From the NCBI GenBank assembly GCA_050952935.1, contig JBMNLS010000002.1, positions 434,001 to 498,000 of the forward strand: DNA of 64,000 nucleotides. Reading direction: 5' to 3'. This document shows positions 17,141 to 25,504 of the stretch, piece by piece. The stretch comes from UBA6115 sp050952935. Lineage in GTDB: Bacteria; Bacillota; Clostridia; Christensenellales; Aristaeellaceae. Position 1 is the first letter of the stretch. Each line of letters opens with the position of its first letter. A model generated the notes under the pieces. The model was not told the origin of the DNA. It saw nothing but the letters and a program-made list of their open reading frames with translations, and did no database searches. The translations under genes were made by a program, and so were the position numbers.

Positions 17141-18164
17141 GTGTCCCCTTTGATGTGTTGCTTTTATTATACACCAAGGGCAGCTCCATCACAAAGGCCT
17201 TGGTGTAAGGCGGCGGCATCGGCTCAACTTTAAGGGTACTCCCGGCCTGGGCCGTGATTGCCTGAGCGATGGACAGGCCCAGACCATAGCCGCTTGTCTG
17301 ATTCCGGCTCTCATCCAGCTTTACAAAGGGCTGAAAGATCTGCGCCTGCTGCGCGGGGGAGATGGCAGGGCCGGAATCAGCGATGAGGATGCGCAGCGTT
17401 TTTTTGAAGCGTCTGCGTGCCTTTTCGGTTTTAACCTGCACCTGGCTGCCGGCGGGACAGTGCTTCAGGGCATTGAGCAGAATGTTTTCAAAAGCCCGCC
17501 TGAAGCGGGGCTCATCCAACATCAGGGTGGCATCCGCCGCCAGATCACAGGACAGGGCCATGCCCTTTTCCTCAAAGCCGGCATAATGCTCCGCCACAAC
17601 ACCCCGCAAAAAGGCGTTGACGCGGACGGGAAAAAGGGCGCTTGCGGGGGTCAGGCGCATTATTCGCGCATAGTCCAGAAGCTCGTCCAGTGGATATTCT
17701 TCAAACCCCGCCTGATGGTTCATCAGGTCAAGCAGGGTGATAGGCCAGTTCAGATGAAGTGCCTGATAGAAACCCTCCGGCAGGTGGCGGCTGATGTCAT
17801 CCGTCAGGGACAGCTTGCCTGCTTCCGCCAGCTGCATCAGAGACAGCCACACCAGTACCTTGCTGACGCTGCCATACTCAAAGCCGGTTTGATCCGGGAG
17901 CACGGGCTTCTGCCCCGCGGGATCAGCCAGACCAAAGCCCTGTGAAGTCAGGATGCCGGTGTCTGAAAACAGTACCAGCGCCAGCCCCTGAGCCTGTTGG
18001 CCCGCCGCTTCCCGCAGGAGAACGCTGGCCTGCAGTGAGAATTCCTCTGTGGAAAGGCCGGAGGGCACGGTCATTTCCGCCCCTGCGCTCCAAGTGTCGG
18101 CCAGGATGATGATCGCCAGCGCATAGGCCAGCAAATGAGAAAGCTTTTTTGACAATGCATGCAT
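17121..18164 (-). CDS. Chimeric serine-hydrolase / histidine-kinase protein
   Basis: A 347-aa protein joining two incomplete domains. Residues 1-30 are a signal or anchor segment. Residues about 40-158 resemble the first half of a beta-lactamase/CubicO serine hydrolase, with SxxK (S99-V-S-K102) and the L-M-N-H-Q-A-G-F stretch; the later YxN and KTG motifs are absent. Residues about 160-333 match the second half of a sensor kinase: L-L-D-Y-A-R-I of the second dimerisation helix, an N-box (F-E-N-I-L-L-N-A-L-K-H) and a G-box (G-Y-G-L-G-L-S-I-A). The phosphoacceptor-His helix is missing. It may be a deletion-born fusion without normal function or an unusual signalling protein. No response regulator is adjacent. 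Confidence 0.75.
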   Translation of the reverse strand: MHALSKKLSHLLAYALAIIILADTWSAGAEMTVPSGLSTEEFSLQASVLLREAAGQQAQGLALVLFSDTGILTSQGFGLADPAGQKPVLPDQTGFEYGSVSKVLVWLSLMQLAEAGKLSLTDDISRHLPEGFYQALHLNWPITLLDLMNHQAGFEEYPLDELLDYARIMRLTPASALFPVRVNAFLRGVVAEHYAGFEEKGMALSCDLAADATLMLDEPRFRRAFENILLNALKHCPAGSQVQVKTEKARRRFKKTLRILIADSGPAISPAQQAQIFQPFVKLDESRNQTSGYGLGLSIAQAITAQAGSTLKVEPMPPPYTKAFVMELPLVYNKSNTSKGTHDAATA

Positions 18165-18233
18165 GATGGTTCAGTCCTCCCGTGTTTGTTTTATCGGGAG
18201 GATAGATCATCAAGCTTTTCAGGGAACACGCCA

Positions 18234-18276
18234 AAGATTAACTGAAGATTAACCGGAATTTTGTATTGTTTTTAAC
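18234..18276. promoter_or_regulatory. Direct repeats typical of an OmpR/PhoB-type response regulator
   Basis: AAGATTAAC occurs at 18234-18242 and 18245-18253, an 11-bp period, and TTAAC recurs at 18272-18276 about two helical turns further on. PhoP/PhoB-like regulators bind such head-to-tail repeats. The site lies between the divergent chimeric kinase gene and the AI-2E-type gene. The rest of the 293-bp gap holds the promoter at 18401 and nothing else recognised. Confidence 0.45.
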
Positions 18277-18400
18277 CTGAACTTTTTCAAGAATAACGCC
18301 TTTTCCCGCATTTTGATCGCTTATCATTGGTGGGCTTTTCCCCAATACGGTTCATGCGCATTGCACTGACAAACCGGTTTTCTTGACGAACACCCAGTCC

Positions 18401-18429
18401 TTGTCACCCTTCCCGTGTTTTGCTATACT
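18401..18429 (+). promoter_or_regulatory. Promoter of the AI-2E/ABC/GH65 operon
   Basis: TTGTCA (18401-18406), 17-bp spacer, TATACT (18424-18429), located 28 bp before the start codon of the first gene of the seven-gene operon. Confidence 0.65.
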
Positions 18430-18457
18430 GCCCAAAGGATGAAGGGAGGCGGGGAGC

Positions 18458-19576
18458 ATGCGCAGCCTTAGCAAAAAGAAACTGGCCACGGTGATGGGGC
18501 TGATGCTCTTCGCTTTTTTGCTCTACCGCTTTGACGCGGTGATCGGCCTGGTGAAAACGCTGCTCATCATTCTCAACCCCTTTATCATTGGCGCTTTGAT
18601 GGCGCTTCTGATCAACCTGCCCATGCGCTTTATCGAGCGGCACCTGAAGGGGCTTGACCATCCCCCCGCCCTGAAACGGGTGAAGCGGGGCATCAGCCTC
18701 ACCTTGTCGGTGCTGCTGGTGCTGGCGGTGGTGGCGCTGCTGCTGGTGTTCATCATCCCGGAGGTGATTGTGGCGGTTGAAAAGCTTGTTGAAGCGGTAC
18801 CCGGGGTGCTCAGGAAGGCTGAGGATTGGCTCAGCCAGCGAAATGTGCAGATCAGATCCTCCCTGGGCCTGGCGGTGGCGGATGAGAGCGAGGTCAGGGA
18901 CATCTTCCAGCGGGCTTATCAATTCCTTATCGGCGGGCTGAGCCAATCATCCGGTATGGTGATTTCAGCCGCTCAGTTTGTCTTGAACCTGGGGATTGCC
19001 CTGGTGTTTGCCATTTACCTGTTGTTTTCCAAGGAGCGCACCAAAGACCAGCTCAGCCGCCTGTTGACAGCCGCCCTGCTGCCCAAGGCGGCCGCCGCCA
19101 TTCAGCGTGTTATTCACATGTTGGTGCAGGCCTATTCCAATTTCATCGGCGGGCAGCTGCTGCAGTCGCTGCTCTCTTCGGTGTTTACGGCGGCTGTGCT
19201 GCTGATTTTCGACTTTCCCTACGCCATTCTGATTGGGCTGATCACCTTTGTGGCCAGCTTCATCCCGGTGTTTGGCCCTTATCTGTCGGGGCTGCTGGGG
19301 GTCCTTTTGGTGGCCACTGTCGACCCGGCCAAGGCGGGCTGGTTCCTGCTGGCGTTTTTCATCGTGCAGCAGCTGGTGGGCTCGGTGATTTATCCGCGCA
19401 TCATGGCGGGGGCCATCGCTATCCCTTCCATTTGGGTGTTGGTGGCGGTGACCCTGGGTGGCGGCCTGTTTGGCATCGCGGGGATGCTGATGTTTATCCC
19501 CCCGGTGGCGGTGATTTACCGTTTGACCGCTGAGTTTGTGAGAAAACGGGAGGAAAAGCCGGTTGATACGCTGTGA
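18458..19576 (+). CDS. AI-2E family transporter (PerM-like)
   Basis: A 372-aa membrane protein of the AI-2 exporter/PerM family. Hydrophobic segments are near 10-60, 80-100, 165-190, and a cluster from 215 to 355, with the usual soluble stretch in the first half and the family's G-x-x-x-P-x-F-G-P-x-x-S/G segment. Some members export autoinducer-2 or act as Na+/H+ antiporters; which applies here is unknown. It is the first gene of the operon, with GGGAGG before the ATG. Its last 14 bp overlap the next gene. Confidence 0.85.
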   Translation: MRSLSKKKLATVMGLMLFAFLLYRFDAVIGLVKTLLIILNPFIIGALMALLINLPMRFIERHLKGLDHPPALKRVKRGISLTLSVLLVLAVVALLLVFIIPEVIVAVEKLVEAVPGVLRKAEDWLSQRNVQIRSSLGLAVADESEVRDIFQRAYQFLIGGLSQSSGMVISAAQFVLNLGIALVFAIYLLFSKERTKDQLSRLLTAALLPKAAAAIQRVIHMLVQAYSNFIGGQLLQSLLSSVFTAAVLLIFDFPYAILIGLITFVASFIPVFGPYLSGLLGVLLVATVDPAKAGWFLLAFFIVQQLVGSVIYPRIMAGAIAIPSIWVLVAVTLGGGLFGIAGMLMFIPPVAVIYRLTAEFVRKREEKPVDTL

Positions 19577-20444
19577 AAGGCTGTCCAAAAGCTATGAGGA
19601 GGGCGGCGGCATTTCCAGCCTGACCCTGCAGGTGAAGCCCGGTGAGGCCCTGGGCGTGCTGGGGCCGACGGACGCGGGCAAATCCACCCTGATCAGGATT
19701 TTAATGGGCTTTATGCGGCCTGACAGCGGCAGCGCGCGCATTTTTGACAGGGATTGCTTTGAGGCACGGCACATCATCCAGCGGGAGGTGGCCTATGCGC
19801 CTGTCAGCCCCGTCATTGAGCCCCGGGTCACCGGGGAAGGATGGCTGCGCTTTCAGGCCCGGTATCAGGGGGGCTTTAACCCCCAGAAGGCCAGGCAGCT
19901 TTCGGAACGCCTGGATATTCAGCTGACCGGCCAGGCCAGACTCTTGGGGGAGGCTGGGCGCAAGAAGCTGGGGCTGATGGCGGCGCTGATGAAGGATGCC
20001 AATGTGACCATCCTGGATGAGCCCTTTCACGGCCTTGACCCCATGGATAAAAATGCCCTGACTGACCTGATCCGGGAGCACCAGGGGGAAGGCAAGGCCA
20101 TGCTGATCACCTCCAGGGTGCTGGAGGAGGTGCAGCGCCTCAGCAGCCAGGTGGCCATCATCCGCCGGGGACGGCTGGTGCTGACCCAGCCTGTGGAAGC
20201 CTTGGCCCTTACCCGGCAGAAGGTGTACCATATCACCTTTCAGGACACGGCCCAGGCGGTGGCCTTTGCCGGCGAATGGGAAACGGCGGTGGAGGTGATC
20301 GGCAGCCGGGTCATGGTGGCGATTCCCGCCAGCCCTCAGGTGCTTATCCGCACCCTGGGGAAATATACCGTGCTTGATCTGGTGGGCGGGCGTGAGGACA
20401 GCGAGGAGAGTTTCCTGCGCTATCATGGGGATGATGTGGTATGA
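19563..20444 (+). CDS. ABC transporter ATP-binding protein (ABC-2 type)
   Basis: A 293-aa cytoplasmic ATPase of a drug/lipid-type exporter. Walker A is G-P-T-D-A-G-K-S-T and Walker B is V-T-I-L-D-E-P. The signature region reads L-G-E-A-G-R-K-K-L-G, a poor match to LSGGQ, as in some ABC-2 ATPases. A C-terminal extension of about 70 residues follows the core. It starts with TTG after GAGGAAA, inside the end of the upstream gene. It overlaps the permease gene by 4 bp (ATGA), so the two form one exporter. Cargo unknown. Confidence 0.88.
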   Translation: MIRCERLSKSYEEGGGISSLTLQVKPGEALGVLGPTDAGKSTLIRILMGFMRPDSGSARIFDRDCFEARHIIQREVAYAPVSPVIEPRVTGEGWLRFQARYQGGFNPQKARQLSERLDIQLTGQARLLGEAGRKKLGLMAALMKDANVTILDEPFHGLDPMDKNALTDLIREHQGEGKAMLITSRVLEEVQRLSSQVAIIRRGRLVLTQPVEALALTRQKVYHITFQDTAQAVAFAGEWETAVEVIGSRVMVAIPASPQVLIRTLGKYTVLDLVGGREDSEESFLRYHGDDVV

Positions 20445-21220
20445 TTCGCTCTCTTTTTGTATATGAATGGCGGCAGCTGCTCCGCCGCCTGGCGGGGTTT
20501 GCTGTGCTGGCCCTGTTGCTGGGCCTGGGGGCTGTCTTTTTGTTTACGCCTGATATGCAGGGTCATTTGCGCTATCTTTCGGAGGAGTTGCCCCTGGTGG
20601 CGCAGCTGGCTGGCTATGCCGGCAGCACCAATTTGCCGGTGCATGTGATGGGGGTATTGTATGGATTCATCCTGTCCCTGGTGATGGTGCTGGCCGGCAT
20701 GAGCCTGGCCAGGCGGCTGATCACAAGGCCTGCGCAGGATGGTCGCATGGCCCAGCGCCTGGCGGCTCCTCATCGGCGCGGCGCTATTTTCTTCACCCTG
20801 TTTTGGCTGATGGCGCTGGAGATGCTCATCATTTCTATGGGAGCTTTTTTGGGCCAGACGGCCGGTGTCCTGATTTTTCTGGGGGGACAGGGGGACATCC
20901 CGGCCCTGCTGCGTCTGGCGCTGGGCATGGCCTTTTCAGCGCTGCCGGTGGCGGGGGCTATGGCGGCGGTGGCCTCTCTGGCTCCGGGGCCTGTGTCCGC
21001 CCGGCGGCTGAGCAGGCTGATCGGTATAGCTTTCATCGGTTTTATGATGGTTTCCCGCCTGGCGGGCTGGCCCCAATACCTGCGTTTTTTTACACCCTTT
21101 GCCCTGTTTAAGGGGCAGGCGCTGTTATCTGGCTTTGAGGCAACCTCCCTTCTGGGCCTGCCGCTGTCTGTGATGCTGGCGGGGCTGGGGGCCTGGGGCT
21201 TTTCAGGCCGCGACCTATGA
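20441..21220 (+). CDS. ABC-2 type permease
   Basis: A 259-aa membrane protein with about six transmembrane segments and no recognisable catalytic motif. Position and overlap with the ATPase gene identify it as the membrane half of the exporter. The sequence is poorly conserved, as is usual for ABC-2 permeases. The GH65 gene follows after 9 bp. Confidence 0.75.
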   Translation: MIRSLFVYEWRQLLRRLAGFAVLALLLGLGAVFLFTPDMQGHLRYLSEELPLVAQLAGYAGSTNLPVHVMGVLYGFILSLVMVLAGMSLARRLITRPAQDGRMAQRLAAPHRRGAIFFTLFWLMALEMLIISMGAFLGQTAGVLIFLGGQGDIPALLRLALGMAFSALPVAGAMAAVASLAPGPVSARRLSRLIGIAFIGFMMVSRLAGWPQYLRFFTPFALFKGQALLSGFEATSLLGLPLSVMLAGLGAWGFSGRDL

Positions 21221-21229
21221 GGAGGCGTT

Positions 21230-23500
21230 ATGCACAGCCGTTTTGAGGTTCATCCCTGGCAGGTGATTGAGACCAGCCTTGACAAGGCGGACATGCGCTT
21301 TGCTGAAAGCCTGCTGTCCCTGGGCAATGGCTATATGGGCCTCAGGGGGAACCTGGAGGAAGAATACAGCGGCGACAGCCATCGGGGCACCTATATCGGC
21401 GGCGTCTGGTTTCCGGACAAAACCCGGGTGGGCTGGTGGAAAAACGGCTATCCTCTCTATTTTGGCAAGGTCATCAACGCCATGAACCTGATCGGGCTGA
21501 AGGTCAGGGTGAACGGCGAAGCCCTTGACGCGGGAAACAATCAGGTGCTGGCCTTCCGGCGCGTGCTGGACATGGAAAAGGGCACCCTGACCCGGGACAT
21601 GCGCGTTTTATGCGGCGGCGGGGAAGTGATGGTGAGCACCATGCGCTTTGTGTCCATGGCGGAAAAGCGTCTGTTGGCTCTGCGCTATCAGCTGCGTTGT
21701 GATTTTCCCGCCACGGTGGAAATCGAGGCCTTCATTGACGGGGATATGCACAATGAGGACAGCAACTATGAGGAGCGCTTCTGGGAGCAAATAGAAGGGG
21801 GCGCTGAGGACAGGGACGGCTGGCTTTTGACCCGCACCCGGGAAAACCCCTTTGGTACGCCGCGTTTTGCCGTGGCGGGCGCCTACCGGGTGGAAACGGA
21901 CATGACCCCTGCCGGCCATGGGCATCGCCCAGGCTGTGCCGCTTCCCGTTTTATGAAGGAAGTGGGGCCGGGGGAATGGACTGGCATTGACAAGTTTGTC
22001 TGCGTCACCACTGACCGGGATCTGCCCATGATAGAACTGTTGGCTGAAGCCAGGCGGCTGGCCGGCGCCCAAGCAGCGCTGGGGTTTGACGCCGCATTGA
22101 CCCATCACGCCGCCACCTGGCGGCGCAAGTGGGATGTGGCCGATGTGGAAATCCGGGGGGACGCGGCGGCCCAGCAGGGCATCCGCTTTAACCTCTTCCA
22201 TCTGTTTTCCGCCTATACCGGGGAGGATGCCCGGCTTAATATCGGGCCCAAGGGCTTCACCGGGGAGAAATATGGCGGGGCCACCTATTGGGACACCGAG
22301 GCCTACTGCTTCCCCGTGTACCTGGCAACCCTGGGGGAAGAGGTGGCGGAAAACCTTTTGCGCTACCGCCATCAGCAGCTGCCCGGCGCCTATCACAACG
22401 CCCGGCAGCAGGGCTTGCCGGGGGCGCTTTATCCCATGGTTACCTTTAACGGCATTGAGTGCCATAATGAATGGGAGATCACCTTTGAGGAAATCCACCG
22501 CAACGGCGCTATCGCCCATGCGATTTTTAACTATGCCACCTATACAGGCGACAAAAGCTATTTGATGGGTGAGGGGCTGGAGGTGCTATTGGGTATCGCC
22601 CGCTTCTGGGCGGGGCGCGTGCATCTGAACGCCCGCACCGGGCGGTACATGATCCATGGCGTCACCGGGCCCAATGAGTATGAGAACAATGTCAACAACA
22701 ACTGGTATACGAACCGCATCGCTGCCTGGTGCCTGGATTTCTTTGTGGAAACGGCTGAGAAGGCGGGGGAAGCGCGCAGGAAGCAGCTTGGCATCAGGGC
22801 AGATGAAATGGCCAGGATGCGGGACATCAGCCGGAGGATGTACTACCCGGTGGATGAGGAGCGGGGGATTTTTGTTCAGCACGATACCTTCCTGGATAAG
22901 GAGCTGATGCCGGCAAGCGCCATTCCGCCTGATCAGCGACCGCTGAACCAGCACTGGAGCTGGGACAGGATCCTGCGTTCCTGTTTTATCAAGCAGGCGG
23001 ATGTGCTCCAAGGGCTTTACTTCCTGGGCCATCTGTATGACCGGGACACCAAGCGGCGCAACTTTGATTTTTACGAGCCCATGACCGTGCATGAGTCCAG
23101 CCTTTCGCCCTGTGTGCACAGCGTGCTGGCAAGCGAATTGGGCTACCGGGAGAAGGCCATGGAGCTCTACCTGCGCACAGCCCGGCTGGATTTGGACAAT
23201 GTGAACCGGGACACGGCGGACGGGCTGCATGTGACCAGCATGGCGGGGGCCTGGCTGGCCATTGCCCAGGGCTTTGCCGGCATGCGCACGGCGATGGGCC
23301 TGTCCCTGGCGCCCTATCTGCCTGATGGCTGGACGGGCTATACCTTTTCCTTTAGCTACCGGGGCCGGGTGATCAGGCTTGAGGTGGGGGAGGGGGCCGG
23401 CAGCCTCATCCTAATATCGGGGGAGGCGCTTAAACTACGCCTGTATGATCAGGACATTGATCTGGACCATATATATCAATTTACGATGGAGGAAGTATGA
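21230..23500 (+). CDS. Glycoside hydrolase family 65 disaccharide phosphorylase
   Basis: A 756-aa cytoplasmic enzyme of GH65, which splits alpha-linked glucose disaccharides with phosphate to give beta-glucose-1-phosphate. An N-terminal beta-sandwich (about 1-270) is followed by an (alpha/alpha)6 barrel with E-C-H-N-E-W-E-I-T-F-E-E-I-H and G-P-N-E-Y-E-N-N-V-N-N-N-W-Y-T-N; the Glu of G-P-N-E is the general acid. A small beta domain ends the protein. Length fits maltose, kojibiose, nigerose and trehalose phosphorylases; the exact substrate cannot be fixed. No beta-phosphoglucomutase gene is adjacent. AGGAGG precedes the ATG, and the stop overlaps the next gene by 4 bp. Confidence 0.92.
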   Translation: MHSRFEVHPWQVIETSLDKADMRFAESLLSLGNGYMGLRGNLEEEYSGDSHRGTYIGGVWFPDKTRVGWWKNGYPLYFGKVINAMNLIGLKVRVNGEALDAGNNQVLAFRRVLDMEKGTLTRDMRVLCGGGEVMVSTMRFVSMAEKRLLALRYQLRCDFPATVEIEAFIDGDMHNEDSNYEERFWEQIEGGAEDRDGWLLTRTRENPFGTPRFAVAGAYRVETDMTPAGHGHRPGCAASRFMKEVGPGEWTGIDKFVCVTTDRDLPMIELLAEARRLAGAQAALGFDAALTHHAATWRRKWDVADVEIRGDAAAQQGIRFNLFHLFSAYTGEDARLNIGPKGFTGEKYGGATYWDTEAYCFPVYLATLGEEVAENLLRYRHQQLPGAYHNARQQGLPGALYPMVTFNGIECHNEWEITFEEIHRNGAIAHAIFNYATYTGDKSYLMGEGLEVLLGIARFWAGRVHLNARTGRYMIHGVTGPNEYENNVNNNWYTNRIAAWCLDFFVETAEKAGEARRKQLGIRADEMARMRDISRRMYYPVDEERGIFVQHDTFLDKELMPASAIPPDQRPLNQHWSWDRILRSCFIKQADVLQGLYFLGHLYDRDTKRRNFDFYEPMTVHESSLSPCVHSVLASELGYREKAMELYLRTARLDLDNVNRDTADGLHVTSMAGAWLAIAQGFAGMRTAMGLSLAPYLPDGWTGYTFSFSYRGRVIRLEVGEGAGSLILISGEALKLRLYDQDIDLDHIYQFTMEEV

Positions 23501-24297
23501 AAAAGCTTTACATTTCAGCTGACATTGAGGGAACCTGCGGCATCGCTCACTGGGATGAGACCAGCAAGGACAAACGGGATTATTCCGGCTTTGCCCGGCA
23601 GATGACCAGGGAAGTGGCCGCCGCCTGTGAAGGGGCGCTGGAGGCGGGGATGGATTTCATCCTGGTGCGGGACGCCCATGGCCCCGCCCGCAACATCGAT
23701 CCTTCCCTGCTGCCGCCTCAGGTGCAGGTGATAAGGGGCTGGGGCCCCGACCCGCTGTGCATGGTGCATGGGATTGACGAGAGCTTCCATGCCGCCATTT
23801 TCACCGGCTACCATGACGCGGCGGGCACCGGGCAGAATCCCCTGGCCCACACCATGGACACCAGTCTTATCTGGATCACCATCAACGGTGACCCGGCGAG
23901 TGAAGCGATGCTCAACGCCTATGCGGCAGCCTATTTCCGGGTGCCCCTGGCCGTCATCACGGGCGACCAGGGTATCTGCAGCCGGATGCAGGGCCTGATC
24001 CCCGCTCTCACCACGGTTCCCGTCAACAAAGGGCAGGGAGGCGCTGTGCAGTCCATCCATCCTGACGAGGCGGTGAAGCGCATCCGGGAAGGGGTGGCAA
24101 AGGCGCTAAAAAACGGTGTGGATGCATGTCTTCTGAGCATGCCTGAGGCTTTCCGGGTGGAGATACGCTTCCGGGATGTGCAGCGGGCTTACCGGGCGGG
24201 CTTCTACCCGGGCATGCAGACGCTGGACAGCCATACCCTGCGCTTTGAAACGGCAGACTACTATGAGCTGCTGCGCATGGTGCATTTTTGTGTGTGA
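23497..24297 (+). CDS. dppA: M55 family D-aminopeptidase (DppA-like)
   Basis: A 266-aa zinc peptidase of the DppA family, which removes N-terminal D-amino acids and is thought to recycle D-Ala peptides from the wall. Ligand positions match the family: D9 and E11 in A-D-I-E-G, H61 in D-A-H-G, H106 in G-Y-H-D, E136 in S-E-A-M-L-N. His118 fits the catalytic base. There is no signal peptide, so it is cytoplasmic. It overlaps GH65 upstream by 4 bp and shares its stop with the next start (TGATG). Why a D-aminopeptidase sits with a sugar phosphorylase is not clear. Confidence 0.9.
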   Translation: MKKLYISADIEGTCGIAHWDETSKDKRDYSGFARQMTREVAAACEGALEAGMDFILVRDAHGPARNIDPSLLPPQVQVIRGWGPDPLCMVHGIDESFHAAIFTGYHDAAGTGQNPLAHTMDTSLIWITINGDPASEAMLNAYAAAYFRVPLAVITGDQGICSRMQGLIPALTTVPVNKGQGGAVQSIHPDEAVKRIREGVAKALKNGVDACLLSMPEAFRVEIRFRDVQRAYRAGFYPGMQTLDSHTLRFETADYYELLRMVHFCV

Positions 24298-25004
24298 TGG
24301 TAAAAAAAGGCTTTCTTTTTCTGCTTTTTATGCTGCTGCCGGGCCTTGTGCTGGCGGAACTGCCCTGTTCCCAGTTCCGGGGAGACATCCCGCCACCTGA
24401 TGTGCCCACATCGGAAGCGGTTTCGGAAACATATTTTAATGATGCCGTGTTCCTGGGGGACTCCCTTATGGCCAGCATGGAGCTGCATGGGCATTTCCCG
24501 GACAGCTTTTATGCGGTGGCAGTAGGTATTGGGCCGCAGACCGCCATGGGGCCGGTGTATGACACCAACACCGGGAAAAAGAACCTGATGCAACTGCTGG
24601 AACCGCTGGACTTTTCAAAGATTTATGTGCTTCTGGGGGCTAACACCATCAACAACATGGCAAGCGGCGCCGCTTCCAAGCGCTATGCGATTTTTCTGGC
24701 GAAGCTGGTGGAAACCTATCCTGCCAAGCTGATTTATGTGATCTCTGTTCCTCCCCGCACCCGAAACCCCATGGAGGATAAACTGCCTCCATCTTCCCAG
24801 CGCATCAGCAAATTCAACCAGGCCGTCCGGGATTTGTGTGAAACCTATGGCATTTATTATCTGGATGTGTTTAGCCGGATGATGCTTGCGGACGGTACCG
24901 TCGCCAGGGAATTTCTAGGATCCGATGGCCTGCACCTCAGCCGGAAAGGCTCGGAAATGGTGCGGGATTATCTGATGACCCACACCGTAAAGGAGCTGCC
25001 TTGA
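24297..25004 (+). CDS. Exported SGNH/GDSL-type hydrolase
   Basis: A 235-aa exported hydrolase or acyl-esterase. The N-terminal signal peptide ends near V-L-A-E. SGNH blocks are visible: F-L-G-D-S-L with the nucleophile Ser, L-G-A-N-T-I-N with the Asn, and S-D-G-L-H-L-S with the Asp-His pair. The ATG at 24297 overlaps the preceding stop by one base; an upstream TTG is less likely. In related bacteria such proteins with a downstream small lipoprotein are often tied to cell-envelope O-acylation, but no MBOAT acyltransferase is present here. Substrate unknown. Confidence 0.82.
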   Translation: MVKKGFLFLLFMLLPGLVLAELPCSQFRGDIPPPDVPTSEAVSETYFNDAVFLGDSLMASMELHGHFPDSFYAVAVGIGPQTAMGPVYDTNTGKKNLMQLLEPLDFSKIYVLLGANTINNMASGAASKRYAIFLAKLVETYPAKLIYVISVPPRTRNPMEDKLPPSSQRISKFNQAVRDLCETYGIYYLDVFSRMMLADGTVAREFLGSDGLHLSRKGSEMVRDYLMTHTVKELP

Positions 25005-25005
25005 G

Positions 25006-25476
25006 ATGAAAACAGGGACAAAATACCTGATGGTTTTGCTGTGCGCTGTTTTGCTTTCCGGCTGCGCAGGGAAAAATGCTATCCCGCCGGTTGACAGCCT
25101 CACATTGGCCAAAGCCATGGCTGAGAAGGCCGCAGACCCTGAGATGCTAAGCGAGGTGCCCGACAAGGTGCTGCATAAGCTGTTGATGCTGGAGGAAGGA
25201 ATGGTCACCGACGCTGCGTTGGTGATGGATGCATCTCGGGCCACCACCACCCAGTTTGTTGTGCTCACAGCACGAGATGAGAAAACGGCCCCAAAATTGG
25301 AAGCGATGTTAAAAACCTATCAGACCTCAGTGTTGGAGCAGTACCGTGACTATGTGCCCGGCGAGGTATCCCGCATTGAAAAGGCGCTCATTAAGCGTCA
25401 AGGTTTGCAGACGGTGTTTGCCATCTGCGATGAGCCTGCCTTGGCAGAATCTGTGCTGAAGGAGCACTGGGAATAG
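25006..25476 (+). CDS. Small lipoprotein (DUF4358-like)
   Basis: A 156-aa membrane-anchored lipoprotein. The signal peptide ends with the lipobox L-L-S-G-C at about residues 16-20. The rest resembles DUF4358 proteins, of unknown function, often found beside SGNH hydrolases. It starts one base after the SGNH stop codon and is the last gene of the seven-gene operon. IS copy 2 is inserted 28 bp downstream, so the reading frame is intact but any native terminator may have been disturbed; only a weak GATTG/CAATC hairpin remains. Confidence 0.72.
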   Translation: MKTGTKYLMVLLCAVLLSGCAGKNAIPPVDSLTLAKAMAEKAADPEMLSEVPDKVLHKLLMLEEGMVTDAALVMDASRATTTQFVVLTARDEKTAPKLEAMLKTYQTSVLEQYRDYVPGEVSRIEKALIKRQGLQTVFAICDEPALAESVLKEHWE

Positions 25477-25504
25477 GATTGGGGGATATACAATCACTTT
25501 TTTC

